From Pterobdella sp. o SKG-2022 (Eukaryota > Annelida > Clitellata > Hirudinida > Piscicolidae), in assembly GCA_964035795.1 (NCBI GenBank), contig OZ038327.1:4749651-4813650 (forward strand): a stretch of 64,000 nt of DNA. Reading direction: 5' to 3'. A program made the position numbers and the translations under genes. Below the pieces are notes generated by a model. The model worked only from the letters and a program-made list of their open reading frames with translations. It was not told the DNA's origin and did not search any database. Shown piece by piece: positions 25,673 through 38,034 of this stretch. Position 1 is the stretch's first letter, and each line of letters starts with the position of its first letter.

Positions 25673-26164
25673 TTCGTTTAATAAAGATTGGCTACTTGCT
25701 CTTTGTAATTATAATTTGTTAAAAGTGGTTTTGCACAGGTTTTTAGAAAATTTTCGTTTCAAAACGTAGCTTTTTATAATTCAAATCAAATGTTTTGAAT
25801 TTTTTTATAGTGAATTTTCGATTTCGTTATTATGTTACAATTTTACATCCGTTATCAGGTGATTTGAATTAGGGAATTTTTCAACAATGTTCAATTGGTT
25901 ACTGTTTTATTTAGTAAGTAATTATGATAATTATTTTATTTTTTATTCAGTTAATAAGTTATTATATATAAACTAATTAAGTCTCTTAAATACTAGCAAT
26001 CTTAAATTGACTGAGAATTTCACCAAAAAAACTCAATATATGCACAAATAAAAGTTTGTGCTAAAAAATCAAAAATTTTAAACTGAATTTGTTTGTTAGT
26101 GACTTGATTATTTATAAAATTTAATATATTCATCAACACTTCAGAAATGTAAAAGAATATACTA

Positions 26165-27032
26165 ATGTTAGCAACAAGCCAACATCACCAAGAAGCAACC
26201 ACTTTCAAGCATCTCACTCCCACAGCAGAACATCAAGTAGAAACTGTTCCAATAGATGATCAAGTTAATATATTGTAAAGGTTGAATTTTGACAGTTTTT
26301 AGTCATATTTATTTTCTCTTTCATCAGAAAACCCTGGAACTTCTAGATGCTCAACACAAACAACATTTCACAACTGCTTCGAAACAACAGTTTTCAACAT
26401 CTCAACATACTGCACCTCCCAAACCATTAAGATTATTTCAAACTAATAATAATAGTATCAATGCTACTATAAATAGTAGCACCATCAATAATAGTAATAA
26501 TACCATAATAAATAATAACATCATTAATAATATTACAAATAAAAAAATTAACAATAATCAATTTCTCAACTCTGGTGATAGTTTATACAAAAATGTTATA
26601 GAAAATGATTATGATTCACTTTGTAATAATTCAAATATACAACAAAAAAATGAGGTATTGAGTCTAAATCAAGAACAACAACAACTTTCAAAACAGCAAC
26701 TCACAAATAGGACACAAGAAACTCCAAATCCTCGAAAAACAATCTCTCTTTTATACATCGCCTCACACAAAATGAACCAAAACAAAAAACAGCACCAAAA
26801 ACTACACCAGCTGCTTGTAGCTGCTGAACTTCAGCAATACACACAGCTATTGGCTACTCAGCTGAATGTCAAAACAGTCAAGCAGCTTAAGCTAGTAGCA
26901 GACGAAGATCTGCTTAGCTTGCTTCAGATGAGCATGCCTGAAGTTAGGAGGTTGAGGTCATTTCAGAGGAAAATGAATCAGGGGACCTTCCATAAACTCA
27001 AAAATGTTGGTCACGATTCTCTCTATCATTAA
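26165..27032 (+). CDS. SAM-like domain protein, Gln/Asn-rich (partial gene?)
   Basis: Candidate exon 1 is 26165-26263 (start MLATSQHHQEATTF); the second is 26328-27032, entered in phase 0 after a TCATCAG acceptor and open to a TAA. The product has a long Gln/Asn-rich stretch and then a SAM-like block: LLVAAELQQYTQLLATQLNV followed by KTVKQLKLVADEDLLSLLQM and RRLRSFQRK. This resembles the N-terminal SAM-type domain of ACK/TNK2 kinases (LQQY..L...LNV....L......EDL). No kinase domain follows in the window. It may be a short gene, or the 5' part of the Asn-rich gene that begins at 28038 through an unrecognised donor near 27006. The low-complexity half makes similarity judgements weak. Confidence 0.5.
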
Positions 27033-28037
27033 CTTATTTTCACCATTACTAATATTTGTTTTTATCAATAACACCATAACAAATTGTCATTATCAATATT
27101 TGTCTATTGTTAATAATCTATCATTATTATTATTATCAATTTTTGTTTTTATCATTAGCATCATATCAAAAAATAGTTATTAATTTATTCATTGTTGTTA
27201 TTATCATTTGATATAACATTATTTATTTCAATCAAAAAATTGTAGAGTTTTATTGCTGAGAATTTGAAAATAGAATTTTTCACTTCTTGTTTATGTGTGC
27301 ATTTATGAGTGAATTGATGTGAAAAAATTCTTCACGATTCCAATTGAAATATCTAAAAATAGAGAAACGCACAATGTTTTATCATTAAAAATACTAATAA
27401 AAATATTAACGATAATAATAATAATAAATAAGGATAATAATAAAAAATATAAAAAAATGACAATAATGTATTTTTACGATTATATATATTTTTAAAGGCT
27501 GTTATTTTATAATAATGTTGTTATGAATGATATTAGTTTGGAATTAATGGCCTCAGATATGCTAATTGGAAAAGATCAAAGAGGTCAAGACTTTGTATAT
27601 ATGGAGATGCGGTTTGGCTGATTGGATGATATGAGAGTAGATAAGAAAAGATTGGTCAATATTTATTGAATATTTGAAAAAAAAATCATTTATTTATTCA
27701 ATTTTCATGAAAAAAAAATATATGCAAAATACAAAAAAACAGTATTTGATAAAAATTGAATCTAATATAATAAAAAATTTGAGAAGGATAATAAAAATGA
27801 GAATTAACAGTTAAATGAATAATGAAAAAGATATTAATGAAATAACACGGAGCAACTAATGATAATATAATGCTATTGATCTATAATGAAAACATTAATA
27901 AATAAGAATAAAAATAATAATATTAATAAATAAAAATAATTTTAGATAAAAAAATATTGAACAATAACGAAAACAAAAATAAATACTATTATAAACAATA
28001 ATGAATGAGAATAAAAGCATCATGACCCAATGAACAG
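27033..28037. other. AT-rich spacer or intron
   Basis: About 1 kb of AAT/ATA-rich sequence without recognisable genes, between the SAM-like exon and the next candidate exon. Confidence 0.5.
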
Positions 28038-31000
28038 ATGTTGAGTCGGCACACTCAGGAACAAAAACAAGCAAACATACCTAAAGACTTCTGTTGCATT
28101 CCTTCATCATCTTACTCACCCATCCGCTCCATCCATCTCCCTCACATCACCTCCCATGATGAAAAGGAAATGTCCGCCATGACAGGTGAGTTATATGTTT
28201 TTCTGGGGGTCGTATGTTTTATAGGGCTGTTGCTTTGTATGGAATCATACGAGAGAAGTTAATAACGAATGATTTGAACTTTTTATTTGTTGAAGTGTTA
28301 AGATGCTGGTTTTACGGATTCTTTAAGTGAATATAGAAGTATATACGGCAAGATTGAAACTCTCATTCATTCAAGTCATCATCATTCAAGTAGTATTAAA
28401 TAGTATTTTATTTACTAACAAATATCAAGATGGTAGTTTAGAAAGTACAAATGATGTGAATAGCAAAAGATTGAAACTATTGAAGTATAAAGATGCCCAC
28501 TAGACATCATCAAATGAGAGACTAAGTAAGACTGCCAGAAAAAAATCGCATAGGCAAAAGGCGCTGTTGCACATTCACCATATAATGCCTCTTACAATTG
28601 ATGCCATTAATATTGAGTGATACAATGTGCTTGCAATTGATGAGGGAAACAAAGGCAAGGTTTTTATTAACTAAATTCACAAAGCTTTTCGAAGAAAAAA
28701 CACATTATCTACCAATGATATTGATAATGTAAGTTTGTCTTACGAAAAGTTTGTGAATTAAGTTAATAAATACTTTGTTTTTTTTTCTCGTTATTTGATT
28801 AAGGCTATTATACGTTCCTACAATTGATATCATTACTATTGCAGACGTGGCAGATGAGAGACTCCCCCTCAAAACACAACCAAGCAAAACAACATCAGCA
28901 ACCTCTCAAGACTCTTTCAATAACACTGTTACTCAAAATTTTAATGGCCATACTAATGAACTCTATTTTAATAATAATAATAATAATAATAATAAGAGTT
29001 CTATCCTCCGTATCAACGTCAACCCATCATTGGAATTGTGTGACCTTATCACTTCCAATGCTATCAAGAGGCGTTCTGAGGATGATTCTCTTAATAACAA
29101 TAATAATATCAATAATAATAACAATAATATTAATTTTGATGGAAAGAATAACAAGAATATCAATGTTATCAATAAAAATAATAATAATAGGAATAGTGAT
29201 GAAATGGGAGATAGTTTCGAAACTTCATTATCGCCAAATATTTCGCGTGTCAATAACTTAAAGAAATCAAAAAGCAATAATAATAATAATAATAATAATA
29301 ATAAAGAAAACAAAAAAGGGGCCAACTTAACTAATGTAGCTTTCACAACTTCCACTTACTCTTTCAATAGTGTTATGGGCGTGTCTAGAGTGGTCAGCAT
29401 CATTTCGAGGTTATCTATCTATCTATCAACCTATCTATCTATCAATTTATCATTCTACCTACCTACCTACCTACCTACCTACCTACCTACCTACCTACCT
29501 ACCTACCTACCTACCTACCTACCTACCTACCTACCTACCTACCTACCCGCCTCAGTGATACTCTCACCGACGTAAGCAGTCTTCCAGGGGACTATATAAG
29601 CGATGATGATGGTGCGTGTGACAACTGTTATATTGATGAAGCTGCTGATTTAACAGGTATGCCTCGTTTCAAATTCAATTAAGTCGTCAAAAAAAATTTA
29701 AATGAGGATATACGCTGCGTTAATTATAACAATAATATTAATAATAATGATAATAATAACAATCATATTAATAATAAGAACAATCATAATAATATTAATA
29801 CTTATTATTATATTGATAAAAATAATCCTAATTGAAATGATAATAATGATAAACAGTAATCGAATAATAAAGGATATCAATTGAACACCATAACTCTGCA
29901 TTTGATTTTAAAATTTTTAAAAATGAATGAAGAAATCTTTATTCTAATAAAAATTCAATTATTCATCTTTTTCAAAATTCCGCTTGGAAGCTAACGCTTC
30001 CAGGTACCAGGTTCCAAGGGGAAAAATAATCAACAAAAATCTTCGCAAATGCAATAAAAGCACTAGGTCAAGATCTGAATTTTTCGATGACCTTCTATGC
30101 ATTTTATACGGTTGTATCTAACTTAAACTACATTACGTGCTTTCTGGAGTTAAGGAAACTGAAACTCTATAAAAAATCGATAAAACTGCAATTAATTCAT
30201 TTAACCTTGGAGAGATTTCTTTTAAAAACGCAGTAATCTTCTTCCTAGAACGGAGTTTTGAAAAACGTCGTAAAACTTGATTTTTTTGGCCCCTATAGCT
30301 CAGTGGTTGAGCATTAGACTAATTATCTGAAGTGACCGGGTTCGATCCCGCGTGGGCCAACAATTACAATCATCATGCTGTTCTACTGTGTTTTCGCTAC
30401 ATTAAATTTTTAGCAGTGCGCCACAGTTGCTTGCCTTGACGCTAGATAAATAAAATTATTTTATTTATTTATTTGATTTTTTTCAAAATTTAAAATCCAA
30501 AAAAAATTTTTTATTTTTTTGAATTTTTAAAACAATTTTTTATTTTTTATAAAAAATATATTAATCAATTGCCAAGATTAGGTATGCATGTACAAAGATT
30601 TGGTAACCAAATGCAAAGGTAAGGTAAGCAAATGGAATGATTTGGCATCATTTGAGTGGATTCGGTATTCAATCGAGAAACTATAAAAAAATGATATAAA
30701 AGCATGAATAATAAACAATAAAAGTTAGCCATATAGAAACTAGGAACAACAATAATAAAAATAATAAACTTCAAAAAAATAATTTAATTAAGAATAATTT
30801 CTTGAGCAGATGAGGACGAGGATGCTACATTCAACATGTCGGAGAGAGTTTCAGTCTCGAGTGGCCACACCCACCATTCCCCCTCACAACCAACCACTCT
30901 GGTCTGTGTGTTTTTGTGCTTCTTTCATACACTTCCATCATTACTCTTCACATCCATTAATTGCTTGTGTGCATGTGTATTTGTGAGGCGCATCAGTGGT

Positions 31001-33177
31001 TCTTTGGGGATATCATGTCTAAATCCGCCTGCAAGATGACGCGTGCCAAATATTTCATTCATTGTTCTTCCAACAATATTTTTTAGAGCTTTCACTCCTT
31101 CATCAAAGGCTGGTCGCCATGCGGTTTTTTGTGTATTTTTAAATTGAGGAATGAAGCAAACCTTTTGAGAAACCTGTTGGTTATGTTTCAAATTTGTTAC
31201 GTTGAGGGAAGCACAAGTTGTTCCGATTGATTGCTTGCTTTGAATTCAAAATGAGATATTCAACGGCGTTTCAAAATCTTTCAGGACTTCACAACCTCGC
31301 TTTATGAGGATGTGATGAAGACGTTGCAAGCTTCGGATAATAATAACAATAAAAATAATAATGATCACAATAAAAATAATAAAACTAGTAAGAAAAATCA
31401 CACTGAGGATTGTGAAAAGAAAAATAAGATCAAAGTGACAAGAATCAGTGGGACTGTTGATAAAGATTGTGCCAAAAATGACGATGAGGGAGGTATTGAT
31501 GCAGATGCTAAAAATATCATTCATCCATCCAATCAAAACGCATATGTCAAATCTAATAATATTGCAAATAAACTGTCCAATCAAAAGACAGATAAGGAAT
31601 CTAATAATAACGCAGGCGACCAATCGTGGGTCAATGAGGATGGTGGTGCGGATGATTTATTGAGAAAGAAAAAGAAAAAAAAAGTTGATGGCAACACGCA
31701 GCAATATTCATATTATAACGACCCTCATCTCCAAGCCAAAAAAGATCACAAGACCATGAAACAAAGTGGCACCACTACCAACTCTGCCTTCTTCTACAGT
31801 AACTACTCTGGTGATGATGACGGTGCTTCTAATCATTTTAATCTTTCGGTTTTCAATAAGGGTACAAATATTAAAAAAAATACCAATTCTAAATCGATGC
31901 CCAACCCTCTCAAGTGAGATATTTATAGACTTCATAATGGTGATATTATCTTTATGTTTTTCAAGTGTCATTACTGTAACTAGTTTATATTCACTTGTGT
32001 CATTCATATTCAATATTCAATTGCAACGCAGAATCAGAAGAAAATCTTCTCTAGCCTTGTTGAATGTTTTCGCTAATAAAAGCAATAATAATAAGAAAAA
32101 TAAGAGCGATAATAAAAACAATAATTCGATGCCTAGCTTTAATGCTAACGAAATGTTCTTTATGAAGCTTAAGGAGCAAGAGACCATGGAGGTTATTATT
32201 ATTTTTTTATTTTTTCATTATTATTCTTTTTTTTTATTTTATTATTTTGTATTTTATGAGACCATGGAGGTTATTATTATTTTTTTATTTTTTCATTATT
32301 ATTCTTTTTTTTTATTTAATTATTTTGTATTTTTTCAATAATTTTTATTTATTTGCTGGTTTCATTAAATATATTTATTTTTTTTTTGATATTTCTTAAT
32401 TCCATCATTAATACTTAGTAGTACAACAGGATAATGTTTGAAAAATACTTAGAATTCTTTTGACCTCGATCAGATTTTACATTTATTACTTTTTACGTTA
32501 ATCCTATTAAAATTGTATATAACAAGCAGAAGCAAGATGACAGAAGTGCAGAAGTAACTCAAGCTGCAGAATTCAATAATAATAATAATAGTAATAAGAC
32601 AAAAACTGATAATATGTCAGAAAACCATAACAGTAACAACACCAGCACTAATGATGATGATGACGATACTACTCCAAAAATAACGTCGAATTTTCCAGAT
32701 GTTTTAAAAACATTCGATAGATGGCAGATAGGTGATGGTGATGAAATTGATCGTGATTCAAGCATTATAAATAGACTTGACGTAGAATATGGTGGGTGGG
32801 GCTATAGAAATAGCAGTAGTGGTAATGATAGCAACAATAATAGTAATAGGATTATCAATAATAATGAAAATAATTATGACGTCGTTGAAAATAATGATAA
32901 TAATGACGTTAATATAAATGAGTTAGTTTTCAATGATAATATTGTCATAAATAAAAAGAGTTTCATTAATCAAAGCAACATGCTGAATAAAAGTGAAGAG
33001 GATGGAGAGTTTAAGAACAGTGATGAGTTGATTCGTAATAATAATGAAAATGATAATAATAATAATAATAGTGGTAATAGTAAAAATGATACTTATGTTG
33101 GAAATTGTACTGATAATAATTATTTCTGTAAAAGATGGTCTATAGGCAGCGAATCACCGGAAGTCGTTGATGTATAA
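28038..33177 (+). CDS. Asn-rich multi-exon protein of unknown function
   Basis: Seven exons chain in consistent phase: 28038-28185, 28845-29409, 29556-29656, 30810-30901, 31285-31913, 32032-32191, 32530-33177 (TAA), giving about 780 residues from the ATG at 28038. This ATG also directly follows a possible acceptor, so upstream exons may exist. Poly-Asn and Asp/Asn runs from AAT repeats occur in exons 2, 5 and 7. Unbiased patches are SSSYSPIRSIHLPHITSHDE (exon 1), NPSLELCDLITSNAIKRRSE (exon 2), SSLPGDYISDDDGACDNCYI (exon 3), FTTSLYEDVMKTLQAS (exon 5), RRKSSLALLNVFANK (exon 6) and FPDVLKTFDRWQIGDGDEID (exon 7). The protein ends KRWSIGSESPEVVDV; a terminal V-x-V could serve as a class II PDZ ligand, which is conjecture. 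I do not recognise the family. Basic RRKS- and acidic segments suggest a cytoplasmic or nuclear regulatory protein, with low certainty. Confidence 0.7.
29411..29547 (+). repeat. (TATC)n(TACC)n microsatellite forming an intron
   Basis: TATC/TCAA units are followed by about 20 perfect TACC units. They fill nearly all of the predicted 146-base intron 29410-29555 of the Asn-rich gene. The pyrimidine-containing repeat precedes the CCTCAG acceptor. Confidence 0.85.
30298..30472 (+). mobile_element. tRNA-Ile-like SINE in intron of the Asn-rich gene
   Basis: The 5' head folds as a tRNA: GGCCCCTATAGCTCAGTGGT (acceptor and D arms), TTAGACTAATTATCTGA (anticodon stem-loop, apparent AAT anticodon), CGGGTTCGATCCCG (T arm), then GTGGGCC. 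A non-tRNA body with GTTTTCGCTACATTAAATTT follows, ending in ATTTATTT repeats. The A box and B box of an internal pol III promoter are recognisable. Confidence 0.85.
32182..32340 (+). repeat. 79-bp tandem duplication including a splice donor
   Basis: GAGACCATGGAGGTTATTAT and the following T-rich stretch occur twice in direct succession (second copy from about 32259). Each copy contains the exon 6 end ACCATGGAG|GTTATT of the Asn-rich gene. Confidence 0.85.
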
Positions 33178-33837
33178 TAATAATAACAACATTAATAAAC
33201 ACAATAATGATATTAATAACAATAATAACCATTATAATAATAAATTTATAATAAAAATAATGATGAAATCATTTAAAACTACTACAATAATCACAGTAAT
33301 ATTAAAATAATAAAAAACAAGAGGCATCACTGTGAAGTTTGCAGATTCTAGCTTGCTCTGCCTTTTTATGACAAACAGAATTAATGAGAAAAATATTTGC
33401 ATATGGGAATAATAATGATGAACTAGATAATGATAAACCATGAATAATAACGATAAAGTATAAAACAGTACCCCATTGGTTGCAGAATCATCCTTCCGCA
33501 TCCTTGTATGTTATAAGCGTCATCATTACCACTTGTGTGATAATGTTTCTATTCAAAAGGGGATTGATAAGCCAATGTAATATTCATCAATAGTGAATTA
33601 TGAGGGCGGTGAATTATCAAAGACTTATGATATAGCATCTATTATTTGCTAACTTATGATTCCAATCGTCCTTTTAACATTTATCCAACCACTTTTACAA
33701 AATTCCACACCTAGCCAATCGGGGGCTTGAATGAGAAACTATATTTAGTTCATTTAATAATCCTCCGCTAACGTTTAAAGTCTTTGGATTTGCTTACTGT
33801 GGCATTAGGGGTTATGTTGTAATGCTTAGCAAGTTCT
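33178..33837. other. Intergenic, AAT-rich then unremarkable
   Basis: ATAAT-type repeats continue to about 33300 after the stop codon of the Asn-rich gene. No gene or element recognised beyond. Confidence 0.5.
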
Positions 33838-34060
33838 TGAGGTTGGCGTGGTGTTGTGGGTGTCGATGGGTAAGTGTTGAATGGTTGGTAGGTGGGTTGG
33901 CATGGTGTTGTGGGTGTGGATGTTAAATGGTTAGTGGCTGAGTTGGCGTGGTGTTGTGGGTGTGGAATGGTTGGTGGTTGGGTTGGAATGGTGCTGTAGG
34001 TGTGGATGGGTAAGTGTTGTGGATGTGGGTGGGTGGGTGGATGAGTGAGGGGTTGGGTGG
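33838..34060 (+). repeat. G/T-rich minisatellite, about 55-60 bp unit
   Basis: Three to four diverged copies of a unit containing GGTTGGCGTGGTGTTGTGGG and TGTGGATG. The reverse strand is open as a Pro/Thr/His-rich frame only because of the repeat. Confidence 0.75.
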
Positions 34061-36162
34061 TTGATTGTTGCAATGCTGCTCTCCTTTTAAAACTCCATCT
34101 CTTTAAAGGGATACTTTGATAATTTAGTTTTTTTTAATTTTTTATTAATTACTTTAAAATATATTTTTGATTATTTAAACCATTTCTTATTAAAAACAAA
34201 TTTTATTATTTTTTCATATAAATGTTTTATTATCATTTTAAATTTCAATATTCATACGATTATAAGAATGTATTTGATTGGATTAACCTACCTTACTTAC
34301 TCAAATTAATATTGTCGATTGGCTTGACAATACGCTGTTTAATATTCTCTTGATTAACTTTGCATGCCGATAATTCAGTTTGAACATAAACACTAACAAA
34401 AAACATTAAGAAATCAAATCTCTTTTTGCACTAAAGCTCACTATTTTAAATAATTGATTCAGAATACTAAATCCAAAAAGTTCCATTAATTGTTTTCACA
34501 CTAATGTCCAATAAATTGATTTATCATAGAAATATCTTATAATCTTCAAGCACCTTTGAAGCCTCATCAGCATCATTGCAAAACTATGAGCATGCCCTTT
34601 GACATCTACGCCAGTAAGCTTCCTAAGATATCTTATTCTTTATATCGGGCTTTTCATTTTTTTAATTATTTTTTTCTGTTATTCATTTTTTTTCAATTAT
34701 TTTAATTTTTTTTCCAAGTTATTTATTCTATTAATATTTTAAAATTTTTGCTTGATTTTTCATTTTTAATTATACTCACCAATTTTGTTCTCATAATTAT
34801 TTTTAATCTTTTTGAAAATTATTTGAACACAAAAGGTAATTTTATTGAGTACAAAGCTTTTCGTTAACGTAGTAACATTATCAAGTACGTTAAAACTCAA
34901 AGAGGATATTTTTAAAATTTTCCATTAATTGATTTCATAAACTTCTAATTAACTTATTTTATTTCTTTAGCGTTGGTTTTTGTATTTAAAATGAGATTTT
35001 GTATTGCAATTGTATTAACATATTGATTACTTGTATTTTTGTGATTTTTAAAATTTCCTTCAATCGTCAAAGTTTGCATTTCTGCATCATGTATGTCTTC
35101 TATTTATTTCTGCTTTGCGACCAGTTTCACTGCATCCGTTTTTGGTTTCTTCTTCCTATTTATTTGCGTTTTGTACGTGTGCATGTGAACTTAAGTTTTT
35201 GTGTATGGATGTGTGATTAATCATGGTTCAATGTTGTTAGGTTTAATATTCAAGCTGAGTGTTTGATCTATCTGGTTTGTATTTAAAGTTCACAAGTTTG
35301 TTCTCATTTATCCATTTATTGGTTCCCATGAGTCGAGCATTAGTTTTTTTGTGGTTTTTATCTACATGAAATTCGTATTAACAGTTTTTGGTTTCCAATT
35401 TAGATTCAATTTTCTTGGATTGTTCATTAGAGATATGTTTTACCAGCTGGCTGTACATATTTTGAACTTTTCCAAATCGATTCAAAGTATTGCATTTTTA
35501 CTCAATAAACATTTATTCCAGAGTCTCGGATATCCAAGCTTTTAAAATTGGGAATGTTGAATATATTTTAATATTTCGTCGATATTTTTCTAAACTATGT
35601 GTGATATTGTTTCAGGATGAGTTTTGGGAACCTAAAATTGGAGCCGAAACCACTTCATTTATAATAATTTGTAGCTAGCGACTGATCTTGTGTCTATAAG
35701 GCTTTCTGTTGTTTTCTTCAACCAAGTGCTTCGTAGCCAAATCAGTCCCAGTTTTGTTGACTTCAGAAGAGATTCCAATAAATCATCTTTTTCAATTTTT
35801 TTTTTTGCCTTTTTATAAAATGTTTTATCCAGTTTGTATAGACCTTCTAACCTTCACAATCTTTGTGGATTTCTGGCAGTTAAGCGTGGTCTTTGAGAAG
35901 TGGCTCGCTAGGGTGTAAAAATAAGGTCGAGCACCACTTTATATGAAATAACTTCAAATCGATTTTTACCGAGACCAAACTGAATTTTTGAAAAATATTA
36001 AGATTTCAGAAATTCAGCAATTGAAATAATTTGGCACGAGTTGTTGAAATCAAGGTACTTGGATCGATTATAGATGCTTGAGATGGAATTTGAAAAGCTG
36101 AATAACTATGATTGAAATAAATTTTGAAAAAAAAAGAAAAATTGTTGAAGTAGTTTTATCAA
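34061..36162. other. AT-rich intergenic region
   Basis: Two kilobases with only short, featureless open frames. Nothing recognised up to the serpin remnant. Confidence 0.5.
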
Positions 36163-37248
36163 ATGCTGAACTTAGAAAATCTATCATCGACTTTCATAAA
36201 TTCTTGGTTTCAATCAAAAAATAAAGTTCAAACAGCTGGTAATGAAGGAATCACTTTGGGAGTTGCAAATCAGCTATTTGCGACAAAAAATTTGAAAATT
36301 TCTGAAAACTATTTTCAAAATGTGAAAAATTTTTTCATCGTTTCTTCGGAGCAGCTACCTTTTGGGTTTGTTGAAGTAACAATTGAAATTTTACACTACG
36401 TTTCAGAATTCTATTAGTATTGATAGCTGTGATGTTTAGTTTGAATCAAAACCTTTCATGATTAATTTATATACTAAAAATAAATAAATTTGAATATTTC
36501 AAAGTGATTCTAAACAATCAAGTGAATTTATCAATAACTGGGTCTCAGACGCCACAATGAAAAACATATAAGAGCTTTCAACTCCATTTGATTTGATGCT
36601 AGCACTAGACTTGTTAATGCTAATGCTATATATTTCAAAGGAGACTGGAAAAATAAATTTGATCCCCAAGCAACGAAAATGCATGATTTTTTTTCAAAAA
36701 GAACAATTCTGTCGAAGTGACCATGATGAGCAAAAACTCCCTATATAATTATACATATATTCAAAAACTTAAAGTTAGATTATTAGAATTGCCTTACAAA
36801 GGGGATCAATTCAGCATGTTACTATTGTTGCCACACGAGGGAATAAGATTGCAAGATGTAGAAAACAAAATCGATGAAAAATCATTTGCGCCTCTCATCT
36901 CTCAAGTTTTTAGAGCTTAAGTTTCACGCATTTTTGCCTAAGTTAAAACTGGAAACAGCTTAAAAATTGAAAGATAATTTGAGAGAATTAGAAATACATT
37001 CATTGTTTGATTCTTCAGCCGATTTGTCAGACATTACCCAAGACAAAAATCTAAAAGTTTCTCAAGTGATTCACAAGGCTTTTCTGCAAGTGGACGAGAA
37101 GGAAACCGAAGTTGCAGCTGTGAGTGGCACAGAGACTTCTGCATATGAAGATTCTTCTCCCATACTTCTAAAAGCCAGCCATCCTTCTATGTTCTTGATC
37201 CGTGAAAACAAAAATAAACTGATCTACTTTCTTGGCAGGTACACGTGA
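36163..37248 (+). pseudogene. Serpin pseudogene, 5' truncated
   Basis: Serpins are about 370-420 residue serine protease inhibitors that trap proteases through a C-terminal reactive loop. Landmarks in order: LGVANQLFATKNLKISENYF (36260s), SSEFINNWVSDATMKNI, RLVNANAIYFKGDWKNKFDP, MMSKNSLYNYTYIQKLKVRL, LELPYKGDQFSMLLLLPHEG, ADLSDITQDKNLKVSQVIHK, VDEKETEVAAVSGTE and a C-terminal FLIRENKNKLIYFLGRY. A small intron (36366-36504) with matching phase separates the first two blocks, so it is not a processed copy. At least two in-frame stops (after KNI near 36573 and near 36962) and three single-base frameshifts (near 36590, in the T8 run near 36690, near 36918) disable it. The first third of a normal serpin is absent upstream. 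Confidence 0.88.
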
Positions 37249-37445
37249 ACGCTTTTGATTGGCTGGCACTTACCAGCCTATCCTTAAAATACATTGACAA
37301 AAAGTTTTTGATTTTTTTCTCATATCAATTGTTACAGATTTTTTAGGTGAATAAAGCTTTCTAAATCTTTTAATTTGAAAAGTTATTTTAAATTAAAGTT
37401 ATAAAATTATTCCAAAGCAAGCTTTTAACAATAGTAACTCCTTTA

Positions 37446-37622
37446 GGCCCCTATAGCTCAATGGTTGAGCATTATACTAATTATCTAAAGTTACCGGGTT
37501 CGAACCCGCGTGGGCCGACAATTAGCACCTGTTCCACAGTGTTTTTTCGCTACATTAAATTTGTAGCAAGCGCTTTGATCTATAAGAAAAGCGCTTTATA
37601 AATACCGCATTACATTACATTA
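37446..37622 (+). mobile_element. SINE, tRNA-Ile-like, well preserved
   Basis: The head (GGCCCCTATAGCTCAATGGT, an apparent AAT anticodon loop and CCGGGTTCGAACCCG) is followed by the body with CACCTGTTCCACAGTG, TTTTTTCGCTACATTAAATT and GCGCTTTATAAATACC. The tail is an ATTAC repeat. This is the best copy in the window and a good family reference. Confidence 0.9.
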
Positions 37623-38034
37623 GGATTCTTGCTTTAATACTTGTATGGCACATCATGTCTACTTGAGTTTCATAAAAGAATGTATACGCTGGAACGGAAT
37701 TATAAATAATCGAATAATTTTGCAATAAAAGTGAAAATAAATCTTCTGTGAATTTTTTTTTAGAATTATTTATAAGTTGCATAATTAGAATGAAACCTTC
37801 AAGTTTGCAGTTATTTTTAAGTTGTTAAATTCAACTTCAATGTTTTTCAACGATCCCAAAAAACTGTATTAGAAATCAATGATAAAAAATGTTTTTCAAA
37901 GCCCCTTACAATGTTGTTTTTTTTGACATTTGAAAACCACAAGTTAAACCTTCAAAATATTTTGCTCAGATTAACTTTTAATCCGGAAGTCTTTAAACTT
38001 TAAAAAAAATTAAACCAGACGTTCACCAGCATCT

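Noticed and set aside
30298..30358. Functional tRNA-Ile gene
   Set aside because: The tRNA-like heads here and at 37446, 46912, 51794, 54517 and 63483 share a long common non-tRNA body and have mismatched stems, so they are SINE heads.
33768..34073. Pro/Thr/His-rich minus-strand frame
   Set aside because: Entirely within a G/T-rich minisatellite.
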